Assembly (NCBI RefSeq): GCF_021134715.1
Contig: NC_060021.1
Coordinates: 1,612,001 to 1,676,000 of the forward strand
Direction of reading: 5' to 3'
Source of the DNA: Daphnia pulex
Lineage: Eukaryota > Arthropoda > Branchiopoda > Diplostraca > Daphniidae
DNA length: 64,000 nucleotides
Shown: positions 22,309-35,179 of the stretch, piece after piece
Numbering within the stretch: the first letter of the stretch is position 1
Layout: each line of letters opens with the position of its first letter
Position numbers and translations under genes: made by a program
Notes under the pieces: generated by a model
What the model saw: only the letters and a program-made list of their open reading frames with translations
What the model was told of the DNA's origin: nothing
The model's database searches: none

Positions 22309-25300
22309 TTCCTTTTTGAAAAACAAAATTCTTCTTCCGTGACCCTATTTTGTTTTCCAGTGGAATAAATTTAAAAATAAAAATGTTTAAATCAGAATTT
22401 ATAATGACTTAATTTTTATTTTTCTAAAAAAAAAAAAAATAGGAGAAATTGCGGACAGGGGGGTACATAAAATCCAACAACAACAACAACAACATGGAGT
22501 TGTAGTTCCGCCATAAAAGGGAGGGATCGATACGTCTCAACATTTTATGATGACCGGATCTCATCTTTTTCCAACGGGCAATATAATAAAAATATAGAGG
22601 ACACGTACGACTTATATATTTATTGATGTGACACAGTGCGCCGCGCCGGGCTCTCTGGAAAATCGTACGGGAATTTATTGATAGGAATTTCCAGCTACAC
22701 TCAAAACTTCTCCCAGGAAATGACTGGGCGGGAATGTATATTTCCAACACTCGGTTGTCGCATTTAGCCTCTAATAGAGTGAACTGGCCATATAGGAGGG
22801 AGGGGGGGGGCCTATACATTTGTATAATATAGGGATATCCCTACAATGATGGAATGAATAAGGTGTATGATAGAGATGATTAGATTTATTGTAAATTATA
22901 TCTTGATATATAGAAAAGATTCCGGCGGGGGTCTCTATAACTGCTGGAAGCCATCGGTTCCGTTGAGCGCCCGATGGGGGGATGAAAAGAAACTGCTGGG
23001 CATTATATCTAAAATGAATGATGAGCTTTTCTACCAAGCAGAGGGGAAAACAGCTGTAGGGCAGAAGGAAAATGGGGGGTTCCGATATTATATAGACAGT
23101 CTCAGCAGCACAGCTGCCATCCGTACATGGACCGCATCTTCTTTCTTTTTCCAGCAGTGTGGCTCTGCTTATAACTTATTACCAAGAGGAAAGAAAGAAA
23201 ACACCTGAGGCCACCTGAAGCAAATAAGAGCCGCCCGGTCTTGACCGTTGAGACTATCTGCTGCTGCTGACCGTTTGTTGTTGTTGTTGTTCCTGTTAGA
23301 AAACTCACAGCGCTCAGCTTTAAATTCTGAATAAATAAATGAGTTTCATTTCCTTTCGGGCTGATTAGTTGTTACATTGTTGACTATATGGGCTAAATAC
23401 GGTTGTTTATTCTCTCTAGCTCTCCTCCTGCTGGGAAGGGCGAGAGACAGCCGATGGTTTTCCACAGTTCAGTAGTTCACCCCACACGTTAAGACCAAAA
23501 AATTGGCCAAGTGAAATTCCGTCTGTGTCATTGTCGCAACAACCAAAGACACACAAAAAAGAGAAGCTGAATTTCGGTATTATAATTTGCATATTACACA
23601 ACGCGTATCAGAAACATGAACGAGCACGCGGGGTTTTAGGGGAAATCTTTTTTCTGTATAAGGCGAAGCCGGAACTGAAGTAGGCCAAACCTCTTGTGCG
23701 GGATATTGTATAGAAAAAGAGAGAGAGGTCATCTCTCTCTCTCTCTTTTTCTTACACAAGAGCGCGCCATCTGACCCCATTCCATTCTCTCAGCCTCCCG
23801 GAGCAAAGAAACAAAACAAAACAACAACGTCAATTTGTTACACGTTTCTTTTTCCTACATCGACTGTATATAAAAGAAGATCCAAATCGGGATTTGAATT
23901 TTATTAGTCGTTCCAATCCTTTTTCTTTTTTTCGTTTCCTTTTGATTCACATGTGACAGATGATCGACCCCGATGAGAGTTAACCGCGACCACTCGATGT
24001 CACGCCATTGTCGTGAATTGGTTCCACATCGAAATTTTTAATAAGTGGATGGAGGAATTGGCGCTGATTGGCCGAAATAGTTGAGACGTTGTGTCCATTG
24101 AAAAAATGAAGAAAGACAAAATATGCAAAACCCGTTTCGTAATAATAAAAATAATAATAATAATATGACGAGATGATGATCACGACGTTATATGTGTAGG
24201 TATTTGGCGCCATCGGTGCCGCCGGGTCAGAGTACCGCTAGACGCAACACTTCACTTTATATTTCTCGTGCGATTTTGTTTCTTTTTCAGAGCTCTCGGA
24301 GAAGATTTTCTTCTTAACTTTCGAATGGCGGAAATGGAAAAAATAATAAAAAAACTTGGCCATTTCGAAACGGTCGACTTGATTGGCTGAAACGACTTGA
24401 ACAACCAAACCAAAAAACCCTCATGAAATGTTCGCACCGAAACCTGCGGCATATACTACTACTCATCCCGCTGCTGCAGTTGTTGTTGTTATTACAAACC
24501 AGAATAAGAAAAATTCAAAATCGAAAAAATCTATATTTACAGACAAAAATGAAGGAGCGAAACGGTCCGTGAACCGCGCCTGACGTTCAAGGTGTGCCGG
24601 GGGAAGAAAACAAAACAAAAAAAAACGCACGCGGAGGAATGTCGATTCATTTCGTGAGTCTTTTCTATTCTTTTCCCCTTTCGGTGTACATAATACGCAA
24701 CCCGAAATAAAGAAAGAAGAAAGAAATTGGCGAGTATAGCGAAACCGCAGGTTTTGAACTTACCGGTTTAAAGAAAACAAAAACAAGCAGCTAGTTGAAA
24801 ATAAGGTGTCGCTGATGGAGATTGGCGGCGGTGGTGGTGTGAATGACGTAAATGAGACAATTTGACGGGTTATCCATTGACCTTTGACATTTCGCTCGTT
24901 TGCAACTTCGTCTCGGCGGAAAAAATGAAATGACACGCAGGCGGTTTTTGTGTAGAGAATTGCCTTGACAGCGTTCGAGGAGGAGCAGCTGCTGCTGTGA
25001 GGTACCAAGACGAGCAGCACACCTGACGACCAAAGTGGAATAGACGAAACCCAACCGACCCGGACGACTAGCGCTCTCGGACTGAGGTTTTATAACTGGG
25101 AGAGACACTGTTTTCCTTTCGGTTCTCCCTTTTTATTTTTTTCCTATTTTCCCGCGAGAGTCCTCTCTATAGACGCACCACACGCAGTATACACACACAC
25201 ACACTAAAAATGTTAAAAACAAAAAAAAGAAAACCTGTTTTTTCTTTCATCTCGCATCTCTCTCGAAAACCCGCGGGCTTCTTTTTTTTTGAATAACTAA

Positions 25301-27428
25301 CACACGACGAAAATATTTTTTTTAAATGGGGGAAGGTAAAAAGAAGAAGGAAAAAAAAAAACGGTCAACTTTTTTGAAACATAAAAATGTTTTTATAATT
25401 TTTTTTTATTTTATTTTTTTCAAATTTGAATTTGAAGTTTTTCTACCTCCCCTATAGCTGTCAGCGATGGGGAGAAGAAGAAGGGAAAAATAACTTGTCG
25501 ACTTTCTATATAACCACAATCTAGACAATGGTGGGGTTCTTCTTCTCTCGGTGGGTGTATGTCTATGCCTCTCTCTACCCAACAAGATGACATAGACACC
25601 CCCCTTAATTTCTGGGTCGGCAGCTTGTATTCGGATTCACATTTTTACTTCCATTTTTCCATTCGTTTTTTTCCATTTCTTGCGGGTATTAGACGAGAAA
25701 GATTTTTTTTTCTCGGGGTGTATATAGTGCTCCATTGTTGTGCCTCCGAGTGTGTGTGTGTGTGTGTACACATGGTGAGTGGTCTATCCGATAAATTTTT
25801 ACGATTATGACGACTACCAAACACTCTCGGCCCCGAAACAAAAATCGGACCCGGACTTTTCTTTTTAAAAAACCCATTCAACTCATCCGAGAGAAACCAG
25901 ATTTCTACTTACACAGACATTCGAGAGTCGACAAAATTCTTCCTCCTCTCCCCAAAACATTTTTCTAATGATGTGCTGTGTGCTCCTTAAAAAAATAAAT
26001 AAAAATTCAAAAATTTTTAAAAATCTAGTTAAAGAAAAGAATCAAGAAAGTGAAATGCGCCCAGTCAGAATATTATACACCAGAAGAGGTGACGCCAGAC
26101 ATATGGTTAATACCAACTTCTTTTTTCTACATGTACATACGAAAGAAAAGAATTAAAAAACGGTAGTTTATTATACCGTGTTTCTCTTTTTCCCCCCTTC
26201 ATTTAACAATCTGAAAAAATATAACGAAAAAATAAAAACATTTCGGGAATGACCCGCTATTTCTTTCAACCGGGAAAATCAAGTCATTTGCCGTAAAATA
26301 AAATTAAAAAATAAATGTTTCAACTGTTTGTTTAATTGAATTCCGGCCAGAGCAAGTTGTTGTCGCGCTGGGTGTGCTGGACAAGCCGAGACACTTGTGG
26401 TATGTCGGGAAGAGGGGGAACATCAGCAGCCAATTATCAACACCCGAACGGGCAGCGCACAGCCGTGAAGGCCCCGAGAGGAACCCGAGAACCGGAATGG
26501 AGCGGAACGACACAAGCAGTGCGGACCAACGCGCTCGTCTCTATGCCATCACCCGAGTTATGCATATAACATCATTAACGCGCGCGCATGCAAAAATGGT
26601 CGTGGAAAAATATAAAATAAAATAAAAATACCCGGGAGGGACACTCGATTCTTTTTGTCTTCTCTGTTTCACTTTCGCTAGCGGCACATTCACAACTGGC
26701 CTAAAAGAACAAGAGTTATAAGTAGTAGATATGCCGTATGCAAATTTCCTTTTTTCTAGAGTCATGATGACGCCATGATTGCGCCGCTGCTGCCATCCAT
26801 CCAGGTAAGGAGTCAAGCCAATGACACGATGGTTGACGCATAGGAGCCGTTTGGCGATTGGCCAGCCGCCCAGAGATATCCAACAGGAACTTGACGCTCT
26901 TAACGACTTCGACGGTCGATTACAACTGGAAAGATTTTGAAACGCGCATTCTTTTGGTGCGGGGGGAGTTTTTAAGCGCAATTAAAGTCTATTCTCGGTT
27001 GCCATATCCGTTGACCAGTGGTCACATTCCACCCAGGACTTTATTTTTCTATTTTACCTGGCCACCAATAATTCACCCGGTGGCATCCGCTTTCTACCTG
27101 GGCAAAGAGATATACGGGTCGTGTCTGATGGATGCCAGGGCCGTAGAGCTAGCTACTCACCCTCTCCAGTTACTCAAGGTCGAGCGCACCCACACCATCT
27201 CTATCTTCCTGGAGACCCTACAACAGCAAGAGGGAGAAGAACTACTAGTCAACATATTAGTCCTGTCCAGGCCCCTTTTTTCTTGGGTTGTTTTCTTCAA
27301 TGCTTCCTCATCAAATAAACATGGTCAGACAACATGACCGGCCCCCCCTCCTAGTCTTCTCTTCCATTGTTTTCTATATTCTACCCTCGAAGGAACAATT
27401 AGGGAAAATTTGATTGTGGTGATAAATT
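22309..27428. other. Low-complexity intergenic DNA upstream of the Sec14/spectrin gene
   Basis: About 5 kb with many homopolymer and dinucleotide runs: an AG/CT hairpin at 23714-23750, (AC)n near 25191-25204, (TG)n near 25751-25768, and a (CAA)n run near 22478. Both strands have scattered open frames without family similarity, codon bias or consistent splice signals. It probably holds the promoter and any 5' UTR exons of the minus-strand gene at 16679-22308. I see no tRNA or transposon ends. Confidence 0.5.
23714..23750. repeat. AG/CT microsatellite hairpin
   Basis: AAAAAGAGAGAGAG (23714-23727) and CTCTCTCTCTTTTT (23737-23750) are reverse complements separated by nine bases. A simple-sequence hairpin; no function inferred. 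Confidence 0.7.
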
Positions 27429-27561
27429 TTTATTGAATCTGTAAAGGGCAGCAGATAAACACTCCTGCGCTAATATACGTACAGCCAGCCAATCCTCGGT
27501 ATCTCCCTGAGTCATCTCTAAGCTCGCCCAATCTAGATGTGTGCTCGACACTCGTTTTCAC

Positions 27562-28368
27562 TCAGTCCAGCGCCTCAAACAGGACAGAATCCGCCCTTGT
27601 TTCAGATATTTGAGAAAAACAACAAACAAACAAATCAACACAAATGTAAACACGATATTCTAATGAAGGGCTAAGACTAACCTCGATTCCTTCTCGTAAG
27701 CTCGTCGCAAAAGCTCGGTCTTCAACAGGTACATCCTGAACTCTTCACTGATGGAGTAAACCCTGTGGCTGCGAATCCTGCACACCTCAACAGCTCCCTC
27801 CTTGCAGTTGCCACAGAATATCAACGGTCTGCAAATTAAATTGGCATTCGATTAGAATGTTGAATTCCCACTCTGGCCATGAATCTATACAACAACTTAC
27901 ACAGCGTTGATGTGACACATTTTGAACAGCTGCTCCACTAACCTCGTTCTGTCTTCATCAGTGAAGATTTCTTCAGAACTACCACTGGGACAGAGAGTGA
28001 TTTTGGTGCAGAAGGGACACTTAATCTTGCCATCCAAAATCCTGTTCTACAACCAGAGAAAAAAACAAAAACAAAAAATAAGTATAACAAATCAAATGAA
28101 TAAAAAGGTTAGAAGAGAAAACAACCCACCTCTACACAGGATAAACACATGTGATGGTAACAATCCAAAAGTTTGGCTACATGTCGGTCACGGTCGTGGA
28201 TTTCAAAACAAGCGTTGCAAAGAATTCGCTCGATTATTCGCCACTGTGGTGATGAGCTAGAAGAGCTGCTGGCCATTGCCGATGACTATTCCTTTCCACT
28301 ATACGGCTCCTTGACGAATCATTGTCGTCAACTATATCGTTGTCCTTTATATACGTGGACGATGGCAT
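27562..28368 (-). CDS. Small RING-finger protein
   Basis: Minus-strand model of five exons: 28355-28368 (MPSST, 14 nt), 28130-28256, 27901-28046, 27682-27828, 27562-27595; phases fit and give 155 aa. Residues about 18-62 form a RING finger: C-x2-C (CNAC), then L-D-C-Y-H-H-M-C-L-S-C and C-P-F-C, the C3HC4-like pattern of E3 ubiquitin ligases. A second Cys pair (FCGNCKEGAVEVC) follows and might be a partial zinc site. The C-terminus (SVLFEALD) is short. The first exon is the weakest part: its donor GTATAT overlaps a TATATAAAG string, and no longer in-frame ATG exists before exon 2. TTTATT at 27429-27434 gives a minus-strand AATAAA. Family beyond RING not recognised. Confidence 0.6.
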
Positions 28369-29682
28369 CTTCCTTCCACTTCTCCGTTGTTTTTCGCAGA
28401 AATGCGAGCCAACAACTGGACTAATGCGACTTGGAACATTAGAACGCGAGTAAATCGTGAACTTCTGAGAACTGCCATGTTTCGTCTGCACAGCTTTTAT
28501 CATAAAAGGGGTGAGAACGGATATTCAAGGACAAATCAAACACCCCATGGGCTTGTAAGAGATTATTCGCGCTCCTTTTTTAATTCTCCCGGGGATTCAT
28601 CGAGCATTTTGACGACTAACCTTTTTTTTTTGTTTCAAACAAGTTTATGCAGGTGCAGGCAAAATGAATGACTCAACAATTCCTGTCAAAGTACTACCTT
28701 GGAAATGTCTGGCGAAAAAACTATCAATTAGAATACATTAGTACTCGTTGTCTTGCGCGTTATTCTACATTTGATCTGACATAGACATATCCAAGTTGAA
28801 TTTGAAAAAAAAAAAAATCCTGAGAAAATGAATTGAATACACGGTGAATATTCCTTTCGTTAGATGGCGATACCATATTAAAATCACTGGAACTGGGTGA
28901 CGTCACGGTGAATGACGTTTAGCGTTTTTCTTTACCTTTAAGGCTTTAACTTTAAATTTGTATTTTAGGCGCAGGAATAACAAAGAAAAAAATATTCACA
29001 TATCACACGTAATTTGAAAATATTGCATGAGCAATGATCCGCTAAAATCTATAATTTTAAAAATGGCAATATTGAAATAAAATCCGGGACAGTTCCATAA
29101 TGAATTTTGACAGGAGTTTTAAGACAAATTTTCAAATGATGTTTGTTTGTTGAAGACTATGCTTTTGGGGGAATGAATGATCTATCTTATCCTAGATTTA
29201 AGTATCCTAGTGCGGTGCGCAATCATAGCTTAAACTCGATTTAGGGAAATTCAGAAAGCGGCCATCCGTTACTTTTAAAAAATCGATTCTTAAGAATGGT
29301 TCAATCAAAATGTGTTTTATCTTTCTAAATGGAACCAAAAGCGTTTAAATTAAACTCTTTTAATAAATTTCAAATAACCTTTCCAATTAAAATCGCCAAA
29401 TAGTTTGAATTTAATCGAAACAAATTGAAAAATGAATTGAAGAGAAGACGGAGAAAAAGATGTGACAACTCTGTGCCACATCACGAATGTTCATTCGGGT
29501 TTCGAGGCTGCGCTGGCCAATCCGAAGCTCGATATGCCAAGAGGTAAGCACAAGCCGGGCGAGCCTCATCACATGGACATACGGTGACGGGTCTCCTTTC
29601 AAAGTCTCCCAACTTTCCAACTCGTACATCTTTGGTTTTTCTCGTCGTAAAGAGTTAAGTTTTCTTGACCAATCACACGAAA
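28369..29682. other. Intergenic, no gene seen
   Basis: A/T-rich DNA between the divergently placed RING gene and the TRAP-alpha gene. Open frames on both strands are short and unlike known families. The last 150 bp are the likely promoter and 5' UTR of the downstream gene. Confidence 0.5.
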
Positions 29683-31011
29683 ATGTTGGGCCTACTTTCC
29701 AGGACGTGGATTCTACTTATTTCTTTGGCTCTACTCGCCACTTTGGCTCCAACAGGTTTGCTAGTTTTGATTGGATTAAGTGACATTTTACCATACTAAT
29801 GAATTCAATATGTTACAGCACGATCGCCTTTCGCCTATGCCGAAGAAGATGAACTAGATAATGACGACGACGTTGCCGACACCACAGCTGATGATGTTAG
29901 TGTATCTGAAGAAGGAAGTAAAACCGATGATGATGACACTGATGATGGCAAACTGAGCGCCTCACCTGATGCTGAAACAACTATTCTCTTCACGAAGCCT
30001 GCTGGCGCTGCTAGTTCAGGTAACTGCTAAAAGTACACTTTAAAGAACATAAATTAACCAAGAAATTTTTTTTAGAGCTCCCTGCTGGCCAGATTGCTGA
30101 ATTCCTTGTTGGATTTACCAACAAGGGAAACCAGGATATGGTCATCGAGACTGTTGAAGCCGCTTTCCACTACCCCATGGATCACACTTTCGTGATTCAG
30201 AACTTCTCAGCCATTCAATATTTCAAAGTCGTCAAACCCCAGCAGCAGGCTACTGTAGCCTACTCTTTCATCCCTGCTGAACCATTTGCAGGAAGACCTT
30301 TTGGTCTCTCAATCAACCTTGCCTACAGAGACACTGTAAGTTGATCACTTTGATTCTGATGAAACTAATTTGAAGCAACATTGATGAATAACCACTTGGT
30401 TGAGTAGCAAAATGAAAATTCTAATTATCAACTGTCCGAACCACTGAGTTGCTCAAACTTGAGACATTTTTATCTCCTTTGAAATCTTCTGTAGCCTTAA
30501 ACTTGTTTTGTTTGTATCCCAACAGGAGGGCCGCACTTACAGTGAAGCCGTTTTCAACGAAACCATCAACATTGTCGAAGTTGACGAGGGTTTGGATGGT
30601 GAGACATTCTTCTTGTATCTGTTCTTGGCCGCCGGTGTAGTATTGCTCCTTGTGCTCGGCCAGCAAGCTCTTGCATCAATGGGTAAACGCCGCGGTGGTG
30701 GTTCAAGGTATGGGAAAATGTGGTTTTGCTTGTTTTTCCTACGGCATTAAAATTATAAATTCATTTTAGGTTGGAGACAGGAACGGCGCGCAACACTGGT
30801 TCCGTTTCCGACGATGGTATTGACTACGACTGGTTGCCACAGTCTACTATCAATGAACTTAGTAAGGAAACTTGATTATTTGAACAAAATGGGCAAATAA
30901 GCGCAAATAATAAAATGGCAAATTACTTTTTTCATAGATAAAAGCCCAAAGGGTAGTCCACGCCGCAGCCCCCGTCTGCGAAAGACCAAGGCTGGTTCAA
31001 GTTCTGATTGA
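29683..31011 (+). CDS. SSR1: Translocon-associated protein subunit alpha (SSR1)
   Basis: Subunit of the TRAP complex, an ER membrane complex beside the Sec61 channel that aids translocation of secretory proteins. Six exons: 29683-29755, 29819-30019, 30076-30335, 30526-30707, 30770-30861, 30938-31011; 293 aa, phases consistent. Visible: signal peptide (MLGLLSRTWILLISLALLA...), a long acidic luminal segment (EEDELDNDDDVADTT..., residues about 32-75), the conserved luminal domain (LVGFTNKGNQDMVIETVEA, HTFVIQNFSAIQY, AEPFAGRPFGLSINLAY), one membrane span at about 206-228, and a basic cytosolic tail (SPRRSPRLRKTKAGSSSD). Length is typical of the family. AATAAA at 31078-31083. Confidence 0.95.
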
Positions 31012-31675
31012 GCGAAGAGAGGAAAGAGAATTAAAATATCTCGAGAAAACAACAGATGCATACATTTCCATGAGGAAAATAAAGTTGTTAAAAAGTGTGC
31101 TAATTCAGTTTTTTTTTACTCATTTACGACTAAAGTATAATTCTCACGATTGAAAAATTGACATACGTAGTTCTCATTTCCGAATTTTGTCTCCTTCGTG
31201 AACGCAATCGAGCGTAACTAGGATTTGGGGTTCAATCCTTGCTGACTGTTGTAGCATTTTAGTTTTGCGTCCAGACATGAACGAGCCCAATTACCTGTTT
31301 TGTTTCGTTATTTAAGCTAGATCTTGACTCGGAAGACGTTTAATAAATTTAACGAGATTATTTAAGATAACCTATGCTTGTACTTTTAGCAATATGATGA
31401 CGGCAACGCCATCTATAGGTCTTAATGCGTACCCATCAAAAGCAAGACGTCTATCCTGTACTTCCTCGAAATATAGTTGCTGAAAACACTTTTCTTTTCC
31501 GAATCCAAGGGAAAATTTGATATGACCAGGGTGATGGAATAGTAGTACTCATGATTCACCCCTTCTGCCTTTAAACGGGGAATATTTATAATCAAGAGCG
31601 GTGGTCTGCCACCGTTACACCGAAAAGTATGAGGGAGAGCCGGAGAGGTGGTGTTGACCGAGTGTTTGCAATGTT

Positions 31676-32300
31676 AGACTAGTTCCTCTAATGTCTAATG
31701 CGGAAGACCAAGATAATGGAAGGGTTTTCAACCTTGCTGGAAGGCACAGAACCGCGCACCACACCAAAAGGAATGAAACTGTTTCGTATAATAATAAAAG
31801 TCCCGACATGTTGCGGAAAAAATCAATCCACTCTTCTCCCCCTTCCGCGCTCCAACAATTTTTAAGCGAATCGACTGAAACCTCAGTAGGTTTTAATCAA
31901 CTAAACAATTTATATCTCAGGATTAATAGCTGATGATGGAATTGATATTAAATTGTCAATTAGGTCATTTTCAAATTGTGTTTGTTGAGGAAAATAATAA
32001 AATTAACTTTTCAAATCGACTTCTTTTTTTAAATCGTTTTAGCTAAAATTGGCAGCCTTACCTGCTTACTAATCGTCTTTGATATCAGGATTGGTATACA
32101 TACAACGAGTACTATATGGACTGCCTCAATATATATATATTCTTAGCGAGGTCGAACGTCGACCGGCACCTTTGAACGAATTTCAACTGCAGTTCAAGTT
32201 CTTATAAAAAAACATTGCGAATTATCCTTTCAGGTAAAGGCGATTATTACGTATAGGAACAAACTAAACTATGTGAAGGTGAGCGCAATATCAGCCGGAG
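31676..32300 (+). pseudogene. Remnant of a DTPEV cuticle gene, coding part deleted
   Basis: The promoter block (GCGGAAGACCAAGATAAT...), the 5' UTR and the intron start match the copies at 3.1 and 35.0 kb, but the start codon is destroyed (ATCGACTGAAACCTCAG in place of ATCGACATGAAGACCTCAG near 31868), the TATA box is disrupted, and after TGATGATGGAATTG (near 31944) the sequence passes straight to the 3' UTR (GATATTAAAT...). Thus the whole second exon is deleted. The trailer continues to about 32300. Confidence 0.75.
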
Positions 32301-32644
32301 ACTATAAATTGACTTTTTGCGGAATTGCAGTAGTTTCCAGCTCCGTATACGTGCGTCAGACATAAACTATACAACACCGTATTTTACGGTACCGAGTTGT
32401 ACAGAGTATAGCCTATTATAACATACATAGGCTACATATATGGTAGTCTTAATATATTACAATAAAATGTCAGCATATGCGAGCATGTGTTCAGGCATTG
32501 CGAATAAACTTTGAAGGATCACAAAAAATTGTCTCTCAGATTGAAAGTATATTGTCTGTTGAATTTACAGAAAAATAAAAGGAGAGAAAATTGGTTATAT
32601 AAGAGTATATAGTAAGAGTTATATAGTCAACAAACGTTTCATTT

Positions 32645-33058
32645 TTATTTGCCGACAGAAACACTGTTACCTTCGCCCAAGGCTAGGTTTCCCAATGGAG
32701 TCCCCACAGCTAATCCTATACCTAAACCAATGCCAAAACCACCTGAAATAAAATATTGACTGGAATTGATTTTTTATCTTGAATTTAATGCAGTTGTTAA
32801 TGTTCAAATGAAAAATTATACCTGGCCCGGCGTTAGCGATTCCGGTGCCTGTTCCGAGAGAATGGTTCCCTACGACAGTTTGTCCGTTATCCATTCCAAC
32901 AGCCTTCACGTGATGTTGGGGTCTTCCGAATGCACATCCCACCGTTGCGACAACCACCAAAAGCAAAATTGTCTATAAGAAAATGAGTAATAGTTTTCAA
33001 TCAATCTGTAGCGTATACAGCAGTCTATAATAAGCCTTGTTTTACGTACCTTGTTCAT
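32645..33058 (-). CDS. Small secreted glycine-rich peptide, 85 aa
   Basis: Three exons on the minus strand: 33050-33058 (MNK), 32822-32972, 32645-32742, with GTACGT, GTATAA donors and TTATAG, TTTCAG acceptors; phases fit. Signal peptide: MNKTILLLVVVATVGCAFG, cleavage probably before R-P-Q-H-H. The mature peptide of about 66 residues has one N-x-S site (N-H-S), no cysteine, and a Gly-rich half (G-G-G-F-G-I-G-L-G-I-G-L-A-V-G) ending N-S-V-S-V-G-K. A 3-residue first exon is typical of small secreted arthropod proteins. Cuticle component or antimicrobial Gly-rich peptide are both possible; I do not recognise a family. Confidence 0.6.
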
Positions 33059-34139
33059 GTTTAGAGTTATTAGATGGTTTTTCCTAGGGAAACACAACAG
33101 GTACTACTATAAAATACTAAAATACTAGGGAATGAACAGCCGCGAGAAATTGAGAACACCAGTTAATAGATTTGGTCAATGGGAGTATACCGTGTCACAC
33201 AAGGGTGAAAATAGAGATTGAAGTGTATAATAAAATCGTTCCCCTTTATAAACGAATGTGTATGAAAAGAGTCGACCCCCGAACAGAGAAAATGTGCAAC
33301 GCGCCAGGTGTGTCTATAATAGGTGTTGAATACCAATCTATTTAGTTGAGTTGGCAGTTCGGTCGTCAACCTATAAGTGGTATAAGTTGTATATAAAGTA
33401 TAAAAAAGCTGTGCAGGTGCTGTGCTGTGACAATATAGCCTAGTTTAATATGACGCACCGTTCTATTACACAAAGTTCATTGCCCTTTGCCTTATTATAT
33501 GTATACCCAACTGTTTTTGTTTTTTGGGGGGGTTTGGTTTTGTTTGTTTCATACTTACGTAGCCTACATAGAGTAGGGAAAATGCGCATAAGCTCTCGCT
33601 CTATTAATACTCAATATTTCAATTTTTCTTTCTGTTAAACCATCGAATATAAATGGGGACACCGCAAATAATGAAAAATGAATGAATGACATTCTGGGAA
33701 ATCATTTGGTCCCTCCGTCATTGTCACATCGGCAGAGATGCTAAGTGCTGCATGCCATCAAATAAGATATTAATGCTGTTGCAATTAATACCTTGGTATG
33801 CAAACCAGAATTGTACAAGTTTGAGACTATAAGGAAATAACGTGAAGACATAAAACAATCGACTGTTATTTTTTTAAATGCTGTAGCTTGCATTCTCCCA
33901 TGTTGCGCAATAAATAATTTTGAATTATGTATAGAAATTTTTCTGTTGTTTTGTGATGAATTGAAGATGCGTCTTTCGTATAAACTCAGCAGGCAGAAAC
34001 TCTTTAAGTAAACACACCTCATCACACCACATCGCATGCCTATAGAATTTGGCGGAATCTGGTTATAACCTTTTTCCGCGCATACGACTACGAGTCGTAA
34101 TACAATGAATAGTCGTAATACAATGAACGCATCCAATTA
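33059..34139. other. Intergenic, no gene seen
   Basis: A/T-rich DNA upstream of the small secreted peptide gene. No conserved open frame, RNA gene or repeat end recognised. Confidence 0.45.
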
Positions 34140-34631
34140 ACTTCCTCAGACGAGACTCGAACTTGTAATTTTCAGACGTCAATACTGAAATCCTTATTAA
34201 ATCGGCTCTTTATCCAGCATTTAGCTACATAGTATTGTATACTAATTAAGTATCTATGTAATAAAACAGACGTAAAATTTTAAAAAGCAAATAATATGTT
34301 ACTGAACTAAATGCAACTTTTTTGTAGAACTCTAAATGCGAGTTTGCAGTACCGCGTTACCGATTTTGTATTAGGCACCGGTATTGACCTAGAAATGAAG
34401 GACGTATAACCAGCATCACCGTTGGTCACTTGGACCCTTCCTTAGAACTTTTTCGCGGCACACTGGCCCACAACCGACGCCGTTTGTCCTGTTGTAAGCT
34501 TTGATGACATGGCACATAGCTTACTCATTATCGTAGTTAACATATAAATTTTTTTATTGACTTTTCCACGGAATTTGTAATCAGTCATGTTTTCATACTT
34601 AAAATATATTGTTATTTTATACTAATCAATT

Positions 34632-34715
34632 AACCGAGGCGGGACTCGAACTCGCAATTTTCGGATGTCAACTACTCATAGAAGTCCGACGCCTTATCCA
34701 TTAGGCCACACGGTC
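34632..34715 (-). tRNA. tRNA-Arg(UCU)-like gene with a 12-nt intron, copy b
   Basis: Same structure as copy a (2723-2806), with a better acceptor stem (GACCGTG) but a C-to-T change that breaks the T stem (GCGAG against CCCGC). A box and B box are retained. It may be decaying. Confidence 0.55.
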
Positions 34716-35095
34716 TTACTGAACACTTTATCCCGTCTCAAATGAATCGAAACCTTAATATTGAAACAAATAAAAAATTTCTGTACAACTATAAATGCGA
34801 GTTTCCAGTTACTGGTTTTTGTGTTAAGCACCGGTATTGACCTAGAAATGAAGGACATAACCGTCACTGTTGGTCACTTGAGCCCTTCCTACTTTTCTGC
34901 GGAAGCATCTAGAGCACAGCCACACCTTAACATGGAGAGAAAAAGTAAAATGAGGAAGACGTATATGACGTGTTTTCATTGCTACACGAGTTCGTCTTCC
35001 TATATAGTGCGGAAGACCAAGATAATTGAAAAGTTTTCAACCTTGCTGGAAGGCACAGAACCGCACACCACACCAAAAGGAACGAAACTGTTTCG

Positions 35096-35103
35096 TATAA
35101 AAG
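35096..35103 (+). promoter_or_regulatory. TATA box of DTPEV cuticle gene 2
   Basis: TATAAAAG, 77 bp before the ATG at 35180, in a promoter block nearly identical to that at 3.1 kb. Confidence 0.75.
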
Positions 35104-35179
35104 CTCCGACATGTTGCAAACCAAATCAGTTCACTCTTCTCCCTCTTCCGCGCTCAAACAATTTTTAAAGCGAATCGAC

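Noticed and set aside
26858-27337. Plus-strand frame of about 159 codons
   Set aside because: Begins at a non-ATG codon, no similarity, no TATA box or splice signals, and composition like flanking non-coding DNA.
31195-31255. tRNA-like B box (GGTTCAATCC) after the TRAP-alpha gene
   Set aside because: No matching A box at proper distance and no foldable acceptor or anticodon stems.
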